Assembly: GCA_036258055.1 (NCBI GenBank)
Contig: DATAEK010000390.1
Coordinates: 1-64,000, forward strand
Source: DATAEK01 sp036258055
GTDB lineage: Bacteria; Acidobacteriota; Vicinamibacteria; Vicinamibacterales; 2-12-FULL-66-21
Length of the DNA: 64,000 nt
Direction of reading: 5' to 3'
The notes under the pieces are model-generated. The model was not told the DNA's origin. It searched no databases and saw only the letters and a list, made by a program, of their open reading frames with translations. The translations under genes and the position numbers were made by a program. Of the stretch, positions 51,138 through 59,283 are shown in pieces. Position 1 is the first letter of the stretch. Each line of letters starts with the position of its first letter.

Positions 51138-51914
51138 ATGGATCTCGGGCTGAGGGACAAGGTCGTGATCGTGACTGGCGCGGCTGCTGGAATCGGCAGA
51201 GCGACCGCGCTTCGTTTTGGCGGGGAAGGCGCGCGAGTGGCGTGCTGGGACATCGACGGCGCCGGGGCAGCTCTGGCAGCCGAGCTCGAGTCACGCGGCG
51301 GCAAGGCGTCCTTTCACAGCGTCGACGTCACGAAGACAGCCTCGGTCGAGCAGGCCGTGACGGCGACACTCGAGGCCTTCGGCCGCGTGGACGTGCTCGT
51401 CAACAACGCCGGCATCGTCCGCGATGCGCAGCTCGTGAAATGGCGGGACGGGGCACAGGTGTCGGTGATGACTGACGAGCAGTGGCGGTCGGTGATCGAC
51501 GTCAACCTGACGGGCGTGTTCAACTGCACACGCGCCGTCGCACCGCACATGATTGGCGCGAAGCGTGGCGTGATCCTCTCGGCGTCGTCCGTCGTCGGGC
51601 TCTACGGTAACTTCGGCCAGTCAAACTACGCCGCCACGAAGGCCGGCGTGATTGCCATGACCAGGACGTGGGCGCGCGAGCTCGGACGTTACGGGATTCG
51701 CGTGAACGCCGTCGCGCCCGGGGTCATCGCGACGGAGATCCTCGCGTCCATGCCCGACAAGATCAGACAGTCGATGATCGCCCACACGCCGCTGGGCCGT
51801 CTCGGCGCGCCCCGGGAAGTCGCGGACGCCTACGTCTGGCTGGCTTCGGATTGCGCGAGCTTCGTGCACGGCGCTGTGCTGTCTATCGACGGCGGGCTCG
51901 TACACGGGAGTTGA
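51138..51914 (+). CDS. Short-chain dehydrogenase/reductase (FabG-like)
   Basis: This is a 258-residue SDR oxidoreductase. The cofactor motif is VTGAAAGIGRATA (13-25), the NNAGI structural motif, catalytic serine in SASSVVG, and Y-x-x-x-K in YAATKAG are all present. D at CWDIDG suggests NAD(H) preference. Such proteins act on hydroxyacyl-CoA or other alcohols. The stop touches the start region of the CoA-transferase, so the pair probably handles one acyl-CoA. GGGAG precedes ATG 51138. Confidence 0.87.
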   Translation: MDLGLRDKVVIVTGAAAGIGRATALRFGGEGARVACWDIDGAGAALAAELESRGGKASFHSVDVTKTASVEQAVTATLEAFGRVDVLVNNAGIVRDAQLVKWRDGAQVSVMTDEQWRSVIDVNLTGVFNCTRAVAPHMIGAKRGVILSASSVVGLYGNFGQSNYAATKAGVIAMTRTWARELGRYGIRVNAVAPGVIATEILASMPDKIRQSMIAHTPLGRLGAPREVADAYVWLASDCASFVHGAVLSIDGGLVHGS

Positions 51915-51934
51915 TGCATGCTTTCGGAGAGTCC

Positions 51935-53125
51935 ATGGCTGCGCTGACGGGTATTCGAATCCTGGAGCTCGCGCGCGTGCCGCCTGCGGAGCTGCCGGGG
52001 ATGCTGCTGTCCGATCTGGGGGCGGACGTACTGAAGGTTGAAACACCGCTGGCGCGTCCGCTGAGTGACGAGGATCGGCGGCGGGCCGTGTTCTCGGCTG
52101 TGAATCGCAACAAACGATCCCTCGCCCTGAATCTCAAGACGCCGGATGGACAGGCAATCTTCCTCAAACTCGCCCGCGCCGCGGACGTGATCGTCGAGGG
52201 CTTCCGCCCTGGCGTGATGCGTCGGCTGGGCGCGGACTACGACGCGATCCGGGCCCTGAATCCACGTATCGTCTACTGCTCGCTCTCCGGATTCGGGCAG
52301 ACGGGACCCTATCGTCACGTGCCGGCGCACGATCTGAACTATCTGGCGCTCTCCGGCATCCTGAGCCTGATCGGCGAGGCCGGCCGCACTCCGCAGATTC
52401 CGCTCAACCTGGTCGCCGACTACGGCGGTGCGAGCCTGCACGGCGCGCTCGGAATCATGGTCGCGCTCTTCGCGCGCGAGCGAAGCGGGAGAGGTCAGCA
52501 CGTCGACGTCTCGTATCTCGACGCGTCGATCTCCCTGCTCGGGGCGACGCCGAACATGCGGGGGTTCTGGAGCGACGATGCGCCGCCCGCACGCGGCGCA
52601 GGTTTTCTGAGCGGAACGTTTCCGTACTACGCCGTCTACGAAACGAAGGATGCCCGCTACATCACCATCGCCTGTTACGAACCCGTGTTCTGGGAGAGAT
52701 TCTGCGCGGCCATCGAGCGTCCGGATCTTGCCCGGTTCGCGTTTCGCGACGAGCACGCCGTCCGTGCGCCCACTCCCGAAGAGACCGCGGCACGGGCCGA
52801 TGTGCAGCGCCTCATCGCGACGCGCACGCGCGACGAATGGTGGCGGCTGCTGACGGATGCCGGCACGTGTGTGGCGCCGGTGTACGACCCGGCGGAAGCA
52901 TTCGCCGATCCGCAGGTACGGGCCCGTGGAATGGTCGTCAGCCTGCAGCATCCGGAACATGGCGAGATCCACCAGACCGGAACGGCGATCAAGTTGTCAG
53001 AGACGGCCGATGGCGCGACCAGTCCGGCGCCCGTGCCTGGCGAGCACACCGACGGGGTCTTGACCGAATTGGGATTCAGCCGGGAGGAGATTGCCGCGCT
53101 GCGCGCGCGCGGCGTCTGCGGATAG
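51935..53125 (+). CDS. CaiB/BaiF family CoA-transferase or alpha-methylacyl-CoA racemase
   Basis: This is a 396-residue family III CoA enzyme. The N-terminal Rossmann part has IRILELARVPPAELPGMLLSDLGADVLKVE in outline. Racemase-like catalytic residues are suggested by AHDLNYLALSG (His-Asp near 132) and NLVADYGG (Asp near 157), and the ASISLL and FPYYAVYETKD segments follow. These resemble mycobacterial alpha-methylacyl-CoA racemase more than formyl-CoA transferase. ATG 51914 overlapping the SDR stop is an alternative start; 51935 has GGAGAG in place. Role: branched or bile-acid-like acyl-CoA metabolism, inferred. Confidence 0.85.
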   Translation: MAALTGIRILELARVPPAELPGMLLSDLGADVLKVETPLARPLSDEDRRRAVFSAVNRNKRSLALNLKTPDGQAIFLKLARAADVIVEGFRPGVMRRLGADYDAIRALNPRIVYCSLSGFGQTGPYRHVPAHDLNYLALSGILSLIGEAGRTPQIPLNLVADYGGASLHGALGIMVALFARERSGRGQHVDVSYLDASISLLGATPNMRGFWSDDAPPARGAGFLSGTFPYYAVYETKDARYITIACYEPVFWERFCAAIERPDLARFAFRDEHAVRAPTPEETAARADVQRLIATRTRDEWWRLLTDAGTCVAPVYDPAEAFADPQVRARGMVVSLQHPEHGEIHQTGTAIKLSETADGATSPAPVPGEHTDGVLTELGFSREEIAALRARGVCG

Positions 53126-53137
53126 CGCGAACTGGTT

Positions 53138-54013
53138 CTAGTGCAGTGAGGTTGATTTCTGTTTGTAGTCCGAATAGTTCGTCACCAGCCGTACCTCGAA
53201 GGCCCGAAACAGGAGTGTGCGACCGGTGGCCTCGATGACGAACTCGGAGGGCATCCACATCTCTCCGATTCGCTTCCGGGTCGCATAGATCCGCGTCTTT
53301 TCGTGAATCCGGCCGACGATCCCCCAGCCAATCGAGATATCGTCACGGGCCTGCATGTCGATCTTGGCCAGTTGGTGCGTGGCTTCGTCGAACCACGCGC
53401 GACCCGCGAAGTGCTTCATCCATCGCCCCTCCCGAGTGGACACGTTGGCATCCTTACGTGGCGTCAAACTCGCGACCACGACGGGCACGCCCTCGAGCGT
53501 CTCACGGCCGACCCAGGTGGCCTCGAACACCGCGAAGGCGTCGTCGATGGTCTTCTCGCGTTCGGCGAGCTCGGCGGCGGACTCGTCGAGGCGTTCACGT
53601 CGCTCAGAGGGTGATTCCTTTGCCTCACGCTTGGCCCGATCCGTGACCTCCCGTTGACGCTCGGCGTCACGTTTGGCGAGTTCCTCGGGGGTCAGCGGCT
53701 TCCCGTCGACCGCGATCAATCGTTTGTAGGTCGCGCCCGGCACTCGTGAGGGGAACACCTCGAAGGTCCGTTCGGGTCCGACGGTGACCTTTCCGAGCAT
53801 CGACACTCGCACGTCGCGGCGCTTTTCGAGATACGTGAATGTCGTGAGGCGCTCGTCGTCCTGACGCACGGCCTCGCGGACCAATCGCAGGAACGCCGCG
53901 CTGTCGGGAAGCTGGAAGGTCGAGGACGCCGGAGCGCTCTGCGCGATCGCGATCGCACCAGCCGTGAGGCTCAGCAGCAGGGGGGGAAACGCTGCGGACG
54001 TTCGTGTGCCCAT
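53138..54013 (-). CDS. Secreted charged protein of unknown function
   Basis: This is a 291-residue exported protein with a signal peptide (FPPLLLSLTAGAIAIAQS). A helical and highly charged middle (about 110-165: EELAKRDAERQREVTDRAKREAKE in outline) is probably a coiled coil. A beta-rich C-terminal half follows, including WVGRETLEGVPVVVASLTPRKD, GRAWFDEATHQLAKIDMQARDD and PSEFVIEATGRTLLFRAFEVR. The latter resembles LolA/outer-membrane lipoprotein-sorting-like sheets. Function unknown. ATG 54013 is chosen as it starts the signal peptide. Confidence 0.72.
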   Translation of the reverse strand: MGTRTSAAFPPLLLSLTAGAIAIAQSAPASSTFQLPDSAAFLRLVREAVRQDDERLTTFTYLEKRRDVRVSMLGKVTVGPERTFEVFPSRVPGATYKRLIAVDGKPLTPEELAKRDAERQREVTDRAKREAKESPSERRERLDESAAELAEREKTIDDAFAVFEATWVGRETLEGVPVVVASLTPRKDANVSTREGRWMKHFAGRAWFDEATHQLAKIDMQARDDISIGWGIVGRIHEKTRIYATRKRIGEMWMPSEFVIEATGRTLLFRAFEVRLVTNYSDYKQKSTSLH

Positions 54014-54353
54014 GATCGAAAAAACTCGCGCGGTCGCACCAGGCGTCGTGCGGTCGGCGGTGCGCTGCCACGCGCAACAATCCACAGGATAGCGCACCTC
54101 AATACCGTGTCCGATCCGCTCCGGATGAGGCATCGCGGATTGGTTGAGGGCGCCAGCGCCCCACCGCGCCCCGGGTCATCACGTCTCGACACAACCGGCC
54201 GAGCGGGGTATGTTCTAGCCACGCCGGACCGTGTAAGCGGGCGGCCGAATCGTTCCGTATTAGGGTCCAGTTGCGGACAGGCGCTCTCGCGCTACCAGCC
54301 TGTTCGAAGCCCACTTCCAGCCGATAGTCCGGAGTCGTTTCGACGGAGGCACT
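54014..54353. other. Divergent intergenic region before the S9 peptidase
   Basis: I see no gene or repeat of note in these 340 bases between the divergent charged secreted protein and the S9 peptidase. Promoters for both must lie here. No convincing boxes were found. Confidence 0.4.
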
Positions 54354-57074
54354 ATGACGAAGACACGTGCGCAGCGCCTGGTGCGCGTCGCCCCCGCCTT
54401 GCTCCTTCTGCTGATTCCGCTCCGGCTTGCGGGGCAGCAGGGTCCCCCGTCCAATTGGGCCGACAACGTGCTCAAACAGGACGGCTACCAGACGCCGCCG
54501 AAGGAGCTGGCCGATGCCGTGCTGGCGCCCCGCTACCTCAACGTCAGCCTCACGAACGCAAGTCCCGACAAGAAATGGTTCCTCGACGAAATCGGCGACG
54601 GCCCGGTTCCGATGAAGACGTTTTCCAAGCCGTTCCACGAGCTGGGCGGCGTCTTCGTGGACTTCAAAGCCAACCGCGCGCGCACGCTGACGACCCGCAA
54701 CAACGTCGGCATCCAAATCATCTCCGCGGCTGATGGTTCCAAGCGGCCGATCCAGGTTCCTCCCGGTGCCCGCGTGTCCAACGCCACGTGGTCGCCTGAC
54801 GGGACGAGCATCGCGTACTTCGTGCACTCGGACGACGCGACGCACATCTGGGTCGCCGATGTGACGACGGGCAAGTCGCATCAGCTGACGAAGACGCCGG
54901 TCCTCGCTACGCTCGTTACGAGCTTCGACTTCACCGCCGACGGCAAGCAGATCGCCGTCGTCCTGGTTCCCGACGCGCGATCGGCCATGCCGCCCGCGCC
55001 GGTCGCGCCGACCGGTCCGACGGTCAAGATCGCGGACTCCGACAAGAATCGGCTGCGGACGTTCCCGAGCCTGATGAGCACCACCTACGAGAAGGAACTG
55101 CTCGAATGGCATTCGACCGGCCAGGTCGCGCTCATCGACGTGCAGAAGGGCACCGTCAAGAAAATCGGACAGCCGACGATGGTCCGCGCCGCCGATCCGT
55201 CACCTGACGGGAAGTACGTGCGCGTGACCCGGATGGTGAAGCCGTTCTCGTACGACGTCCCGGTCAGCAACTTCGGATCGGTCGAAGAAGTCTGGGACGC
55301 CGACGGCAAGATGCTCGCGAAGGTCACCGATCGCCCGATCAACCTTGGCGTGCAGGACGACAACGCGCCGCCGCCGGATCCGGGCGCGCCGCCCGCCGGG
55401 GGCGGAGGCCGCGGCAATCAGAATCAGCAAGGCAAACGCGAGATCGCATGGCGTTCAGACAATCAGGGTCTGACGTTCGTCGAACAGGAGCCCGCGCCTC
55501 CGGGCGAAGGGAATGGGCCCGGTGGTCGGGCCGGGCGTGGGCGGGGCGCCGCTGCTGACGACACGCTGGCGGAAGGTCAGGAGCGGGGCGGCCGCGCGCC
55601 GCAGCGCAAGGACCGCGTGTATCAGTGGCTGCCGCCGTTCGACGACGCCGGCAAGAAAGTCATCTACGAAAACGCGTCGCGGATGAACGGCGTGCGCTAC
55701 TCGCCCGACATGCAGGTGTTGTTCTTCAGCGAGCGTGCCGGGCAGAACACGGTCGAGACCGCGGTGTATCTGGCCGACACGGCGAAGAAGTACACGCTCG
55801 CGCGGTACCGGACCGACGACGTCTACGCCAATCCGGGATCGATCGCCTCGACACGCGGCGGCGGGGGCGGCGGCCGTGGTGCCGGCGGCGGCGGGCGCGG
55901 CGGCTTCGCCGGGCCCACCGGTCCGGTCCTGGTTTCTGCGGACAAGGAGCACGTCTTCTTCCAGGGGTCGATCTACGACAAGAACCCCAACGACGTAGGG
56001 CCGAAGACGTTCATCGACAAGGTGGCGATCAAGACCGGTGAGAAGCAGCGCATCTACGAGAGCGAGAACAGCAACGCCTTCGAGCGCGTGTCCACGATCG
56101 TCGACGCTGATGCCGGCAAGTTCATCGTCGCCCGTGAGAGTCCGAGTGAGGTGCCGCAGCAGTACCTGGTCGCCAGCGGCACGCGCACGCAGCTGACCCA
56201 CAACCAGGACTACCTGCCCGACCTGACGCGGGCGCCGAAGGAGCGGTTCTTCGTCGAGCGCGCCGACGGGTTCAAGTTCAAGGTGTCGGTCACGCTGCCG
56301 CCCGGCTATCAGAAGGGCACCAGGCTGCCGGCCATCTTCTGGTTCTATCCACGGGAGTTCCAGGGGCAGGAGGAGTACGACCGTCCCGACCGCACGTTCA
56401 ACAAGAACACGTTCCCGAACTTCGGGGCGCGCTCGATGGAGTTCTTCGTCCGCCTCGGCTATGCCGTCGTCGAACCTGACGCCCCGATCGTCGGGCCTCA
56501 GAACCAGATGAACAACAACTACGTGAACGATCTGCGCAACGATCTGGCGGCGGTGATCGACGAGCTGGATCGCCGAGCGCTGGTCGATCGCACGCGGCTC
56601 GCGATCGGCGGTCACAGCTACGGCGCGTTCTCAACCGTCAACGCGATGGTGCACACGCCGTTCTTCAAGGCAGGGATTGCGGGTGACGGCGCCTACAACC
56701 GTACGCTCACGCCGATTGGATTCCAGAGCGAGCGGCGCGACCTCTGGGAGGCGCGCGACGTGTACCTGTCGATGTCGCCGTTCCTGTACGCGAACAATCT
56801 GACCGGCGCGCTGCTGATGTATCACGGCCTGGCCGATCAGAATGTCGGAACCGACCCGACCAACTCGCTGCGCCTCTACCACGCCCTCAACGGGCTCGGG
56901 AAAACGGCCGCGCTATACCTGTATCCACTCGAGGATCACGGGCCGGCGTCGAAGGAGACGCTGCTCGATCTCTGGTCGCGGTGGGCGGCCTGGCTCGACA
57001 AGTACGTCAAGAACCCCGAGAAAAAGATCGACAAGAAGATCACGACGACGGATCAGGCCTCTCGGCAGCATTAA
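54354..57074 (+). CDS. Secreted prolyl-oligopeptidase-family (S9) peptidase with Gly-rich inserts
   Basis: This is a 906-residue exported serine peptidase. A signal peptide (LLLLLIPLRLAGQQ) is followed by a beta-propeller region with WSPDG-type repeats. The C-terminal alpha/beta-hydrolase domain carries the triad S755 (GGHSYGA), D828 (LADQN) and H862 (EDHGP). Three Gly/Arg/Gln-rich low-complexity inserts interrupt the propeller: about 342-360, 383-405 and 500-522. These are not typical of the family core and are probably solvent loops. The protein resembles glutamyl-endopeptidase-like S9 members. A strong terminator follows. Confidence 0.88.
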   Translation: MTKTRAQRLVRVAPALLLLLIPLRLAGQQGPPSNWADNVLKQDGYQTPPKELADAVLAPRYLNVSLTNASPDKKWFLDEIGDGPVPMKTFSKPFHELGGVFVDFKANRARTLTTRNNVGIQIISAADGSKRPIQVPPGARVSNATWSPDGTSIAYFVHSDDATHIWVADVTTGKSHQLTKTPVLATLVTSFDFTADGKQIAVVLVPDARSAMPPAPVAPTGPTVKIADSDKNRLRTFPSLMSTTYEKELLEWHSTGQVALIDVQKGTVKKIGQPTMVRAADPSPDGKYVRVTRMVKPFSYDVPVSNFGSVEEVWDADGKMLAKVTDRPINLGVQDDNAPPPDPGAPPAGGGGRGNQNQQGKREIAWRSDNQGLTFVEQEPAPPGEGNGPGGRAGRGRGAAADDTLAEGQERGGRAPQRKDRVYQWLPPFDDAGKKVIYENASRMNGVRYSPDMQVLFFSERAGQNTVETAVYLADTAKKYTLARYRTDDVYANPGSIASTRGGGGGGRGAGGGGRGGFAGPTGPVLVSADKEHVFFQGSIYDKNPNDVGPKTFIDKVAIKTGEKQRIYESENSNAFERVSTIVDADAGKFIVARESPSEVPQQYLVASGTRTQLTHNQDYLPDLTRAPKERFFVERADGFKFKVSVTLPPGYQKGTRLPAIFWFYPREFQGQEEYDRPDRTFNKNTFPNFGARSMEFFVRLGYAVVEPDAPIVGPQNQMNNNYVNDLRNDLAAVIDELDRRALVDRTRLAIGGHSYGAFSTVNAMVHTPFFKAGIAGDGAYNRTLTPIGFQSERRDLWEARDVYLSMSPFLYANNLTGALLMYHGLADQNVGTDPTNSLRLYHALNGLGKTAALYLYPLEDHGPASKETLLDLWSRWAAWLDKYVKNPEKKIDKKITTTDQASRQH

Positions 57075-57106
57075 GCGGCGACAACCCCGGATCCGTGATA
57101 GTTATC

Positions 57107-57140
57107 AGGGCGATGGCCGAGCGGCCATCGCTCTTTTTTT
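57107..57140 (+). terminator. Strong intrinsic terminator after the S9 peptidase
   Basis: A 12-bp stem AGGGCGATGGCC/GGCCATCGCTCT (57107-57118 with 57123-57134, one G-U pair) with loop GAGC runs into seven T residues (57134-57140). It is 32 nt after the peptidase stop and ends only 7 nt before the ATG of the next gene, which is on the same strand. Confidence 0.92.
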
Positions 57141-57147
57141 GCCACCT

Positions 57148-58032
57148 ATGCGACGCCTGCTGCTTGTACTCGTCCTCGTGTTCGCCGCCGGATGCACTCG
57201 GCAGCCCTCGGATGCTTCCACCGTTGCGAAGAGCGATGTGGATCTCGCGCAGCAGTTGCTGACGCGTCTCGCGGCTCACGACTTCGATGCCGTGGAGAAC
57301 TACGCCGATCCCGCAGTCAGGGGGCCGGCGTTCAGACTGCGAGTCCAGCAGATTTCCAAGGTGTTCCCGCCCGAGCCGCCAACCAGCGTCAAGCTCGTGG
57401 CATCACAGTCGCTGCGAACGGGTGATTCGACGCTGGTGGTCACGACCTTCGAGTACGAGTACCCGCCACGGATGTGGCTCCTCGCCGAGGTCGCCTTGCA
57501 GAAGACCGGCGACCGGCGCGTCCTGAAAAGCGTCCAGGTCCGGCCGATGAAGGAATCGCTGGCCCACCTCAATCGCTTTACGTTCGCCGGCAAGGGTCTC
57601 TGGCATTACGTGTTCTTTGCGGCAGTGCTGGCGGTGCCGCTATTCATGTTGTACACGCTGCTACTCGTGGCGCGCGCGCCCCGTCTGATCGGGAAGTGGT
57701 TCTGGGCGATTCTCGTCCTGATCGGCGTCGGACAGGTCTCGCTGAACTGGACCACGAATGCCTTCACTGTGTCCTTGATGAACCTGCACCTACTTGGATC
57801 CGGGTTCAGCAAGCCTAACCCGGTGTCACCGCTTATCTTGATCACTGCCATTCCACTCGGCGCGATTCTCTTTTACGTGATGCGCGCGACCTCGCTGAAC
57901 TTGTGGCTGGAGGAAGAGCAGGGAACGGTAAGTGGCAAAGAGGAAAGGGTCTATGGGGAAGGGGAAATGGGTCATGGGCAAGGGGCAATGCGCGATGGAG
58001 GGACGACAGAGCCGGAGAAGCGCGAAGAGTAA
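57148..58032 (+). CDS. Membrane lipoprotein with C-terminal helices, unknown function
   Basis: This is a 294-residue protein with a lipoprotein signal (LLLVLVLVFAAGC). A soluble N-terminal domain of about 130 residues follows (DLAQQLLTRLAAHDFDAVENYADPAV is SnoaL/DUF-like in outline), then three membrane helices (about 150-172, 180-198, 228-248). The C-terminal tail of about 40 residues (from EEEQGT) is encoded by degenerate GGGAAATGG-type repeat DNA and looks like a recent extension. No ribosome site is evident; the start lies 7 nt after a terminator. Confidence 0.7.
   Translation: MRRLLLVLVLVFAAGCTRQPSDASTVAKSDVDLAQQLLTRLAAHDFDAVENYADPAVRGPAFRLRVQQISKVFPPEPPTSVKLVASQSLRTGDSTLVVTTFEYEYPPRMWLLAEVALQKTGDRRVLKSVQVRPMKESLAHLNRFTFAGKGLWHYVFFAAVLAVPLFMLYTLLLVARAPRLIGKWFWAILVLIGVGQVSLNWTTNAFTVSLMNLHLLGSGFSKPNPVSPLILITAIPLGAILFYVMRATSLNLWLEEEQGTVSGKEERVYGEGEMGHGQGAMRDGGTTEPEKREE
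57926..57990. repeat. Degenerate AAATGGN-type repeat inside a gene's 3' end
   Basis: Purine-rich words such as AAGTGGC, CTATGGGG, AAATGGG, TCATGGGC and GCAATG resemble a diverged heptamer array. It encodes the unusual Gly/Glu/Met-rich tail of the preceding protein. Confidence 0.55.
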
Positions 58033-58035
58033 CAG

Positions 58036-58353
58036 TTAGCGCCGCAACAGGCGCAGCACCCCGATTTCCTTGCGATCCCCAGCCTTCAGTTCGATTCCGC
58101 CGAGTCGCCATCGCACGTGACCCGATCGGATCATCTCGATGGTGAAGCGCGCATCGAAATCCGGCGGCGGGATTCGGCCACGAGCTCGTCGTCCCGAATT
58201 CCTCCATGGCGACGATGGCGCGCTTGTCGCCGCGCCGTTCATACACCTGCCAGTTCAGCACGTACACCAGCAAACCGAGCGACGCTCGTAACTCGAAGTG
58301 CGATCGGTCACCAGATTGGACATCCGGATTTCAAAAAACAGGACGACGCCCAT
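58036..58353 (-). pseudogene. Probable frameshifted gene remnant
   Basis: From ATG 58353 the first 20 codons (VVLFFEIRMSNLVTDRTSS) look protein-like. The coherent reading then moves to a second frame (LGLLVYVLNWQVYERRGDKR, IVAMEEF) and then to a third (RGRIPPPDFDARFTIEMIR, GHVRWRLGGIELKAGDRKEIG), ending at TAA near 58036. Such a hand-over between frames within 320 bp suggests a decayed small gene. The family is not recognised. The opposite-strand frame over it is rich in Arg/Ser and looks like shadow. Confidence 0.4.
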
Positions 58354-58374
58354 GGCCCCTGGCCCATGTCCCAT

Positions 58375-59241
58375 TCACTTCATCAGCCCCCGCTCTCTGA
58401 GGAACTTCTCAATAGCGCCGTAGAAGATCGCGCCATCCACATCGCTCGAGTTGACGTGGCCGCCGCGAACCTCGACGAACGTCCGAGGCGACGGCGCAGC
58501 ATCATAGAGACGACGACCCTCCGCGATCGGGATCACCGTATCCTCGGGACTGTGGATGAACAGCATCGGCGCGTGAATCGACTGAATCTTGACGATCGAG
58601 TCAAATGGGTTGCGCATTACGAGCCGGACGGGCATGAGCGGGTATCGCCGCTGACCGATCGCGACGAGTGACGCCGGCGCGCCCTCGAGGATGAGCCCGG
58701 CCTCCGGTACGGTGGATGCGAGGTTGACGGCGATCGCCGATCCGAGCGACCAGCCGTAGATCACGATCCGATCGGCCGGGACCTGCCTCGTGCGCCGGAG
58801 GTACTCGTACGCCGTCCGCGCGTCGTCAGAGACGCCCTGCTCGCTCGGTGCGCCGTTGAGTCCGGCGAACCCGCGGTACTCCGGGGCCATCACGTTCAGC
58901 CCGAGCGCGTAGAGATGCTCGTAGCGCGTGACGTTGACGCGACTCCCAATCGTCGCCGCGTTTCCATGCAGGAAGAGCACCCACGGCCGGTGCGGGTCCT
59001 GTTCCAGCGTCCAGGCGAACAGCTTCCCGCCGTCTGAACGGGTGAGATCGACCTGTGCGTAGGGAACGGCCGGACGCGATGTGCCAAGCCCGAGTCCCGC
59101 CTGGAACACGAGCCGCGTCTCCTGCGATATCAAGTAGAGGAGCGCACTGAGGTAGACCATCGCGGCCGTCGCCAGGATCGCGAGCACCACGCGGCGAACG
59201 GTGATCCGCCGGCGGAGTCCAGTCGCGCGGAGCTCGTGCAT
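58375..59241 (-). CDS. Membrane-anchored alpha/beta hydrolase
   Basis: This is a 288-residue hydrolase. A single N-terminal membrane helix (about 18-38) anchors the catalytic domain outside the membrane. The oxyanion motif is LFLHGNAATIGSR, the nucleophile S165 in GWSLGSA, with the acid in HSPEDTVIP and the histidine in RGGHVNSSDV. The arrangement resembles the BEM46/ABHD13-like family of uncertain substrate. Start at 59241 gives the anchor. Confidence 0.85.
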   Translation of the reverse strand: MHELRATGLRRRITVRRVVLAILATAAMVYLSALLYLISQETRLVFQAGLGLGTSRPAVPYAQVDLTRSDGGKLFAWTLEQDPHRPWVLFLHGNAATIGSRVNVTRYEHLYALGLNVMAPEYRGFAGLNGAPSEQGVSDDARTAYEYLRRTRQVPADRIVIYGWSLGSAIAVNLASTVPEAGLILEGAPASLVAIGQRRYPLMPVRLVMRNPFDSIVKIQSIHAPMLFIHSPEDTVIPIAEGRRLYDAAPSPRTFVEVRGGHVNSSDVDGAIFYGAIEKFLRERGLMK

Positions 59242-59283
59242 GACTGAATCTTAACAACAGGCGGGGCGAAGCCACCCGGTCTC

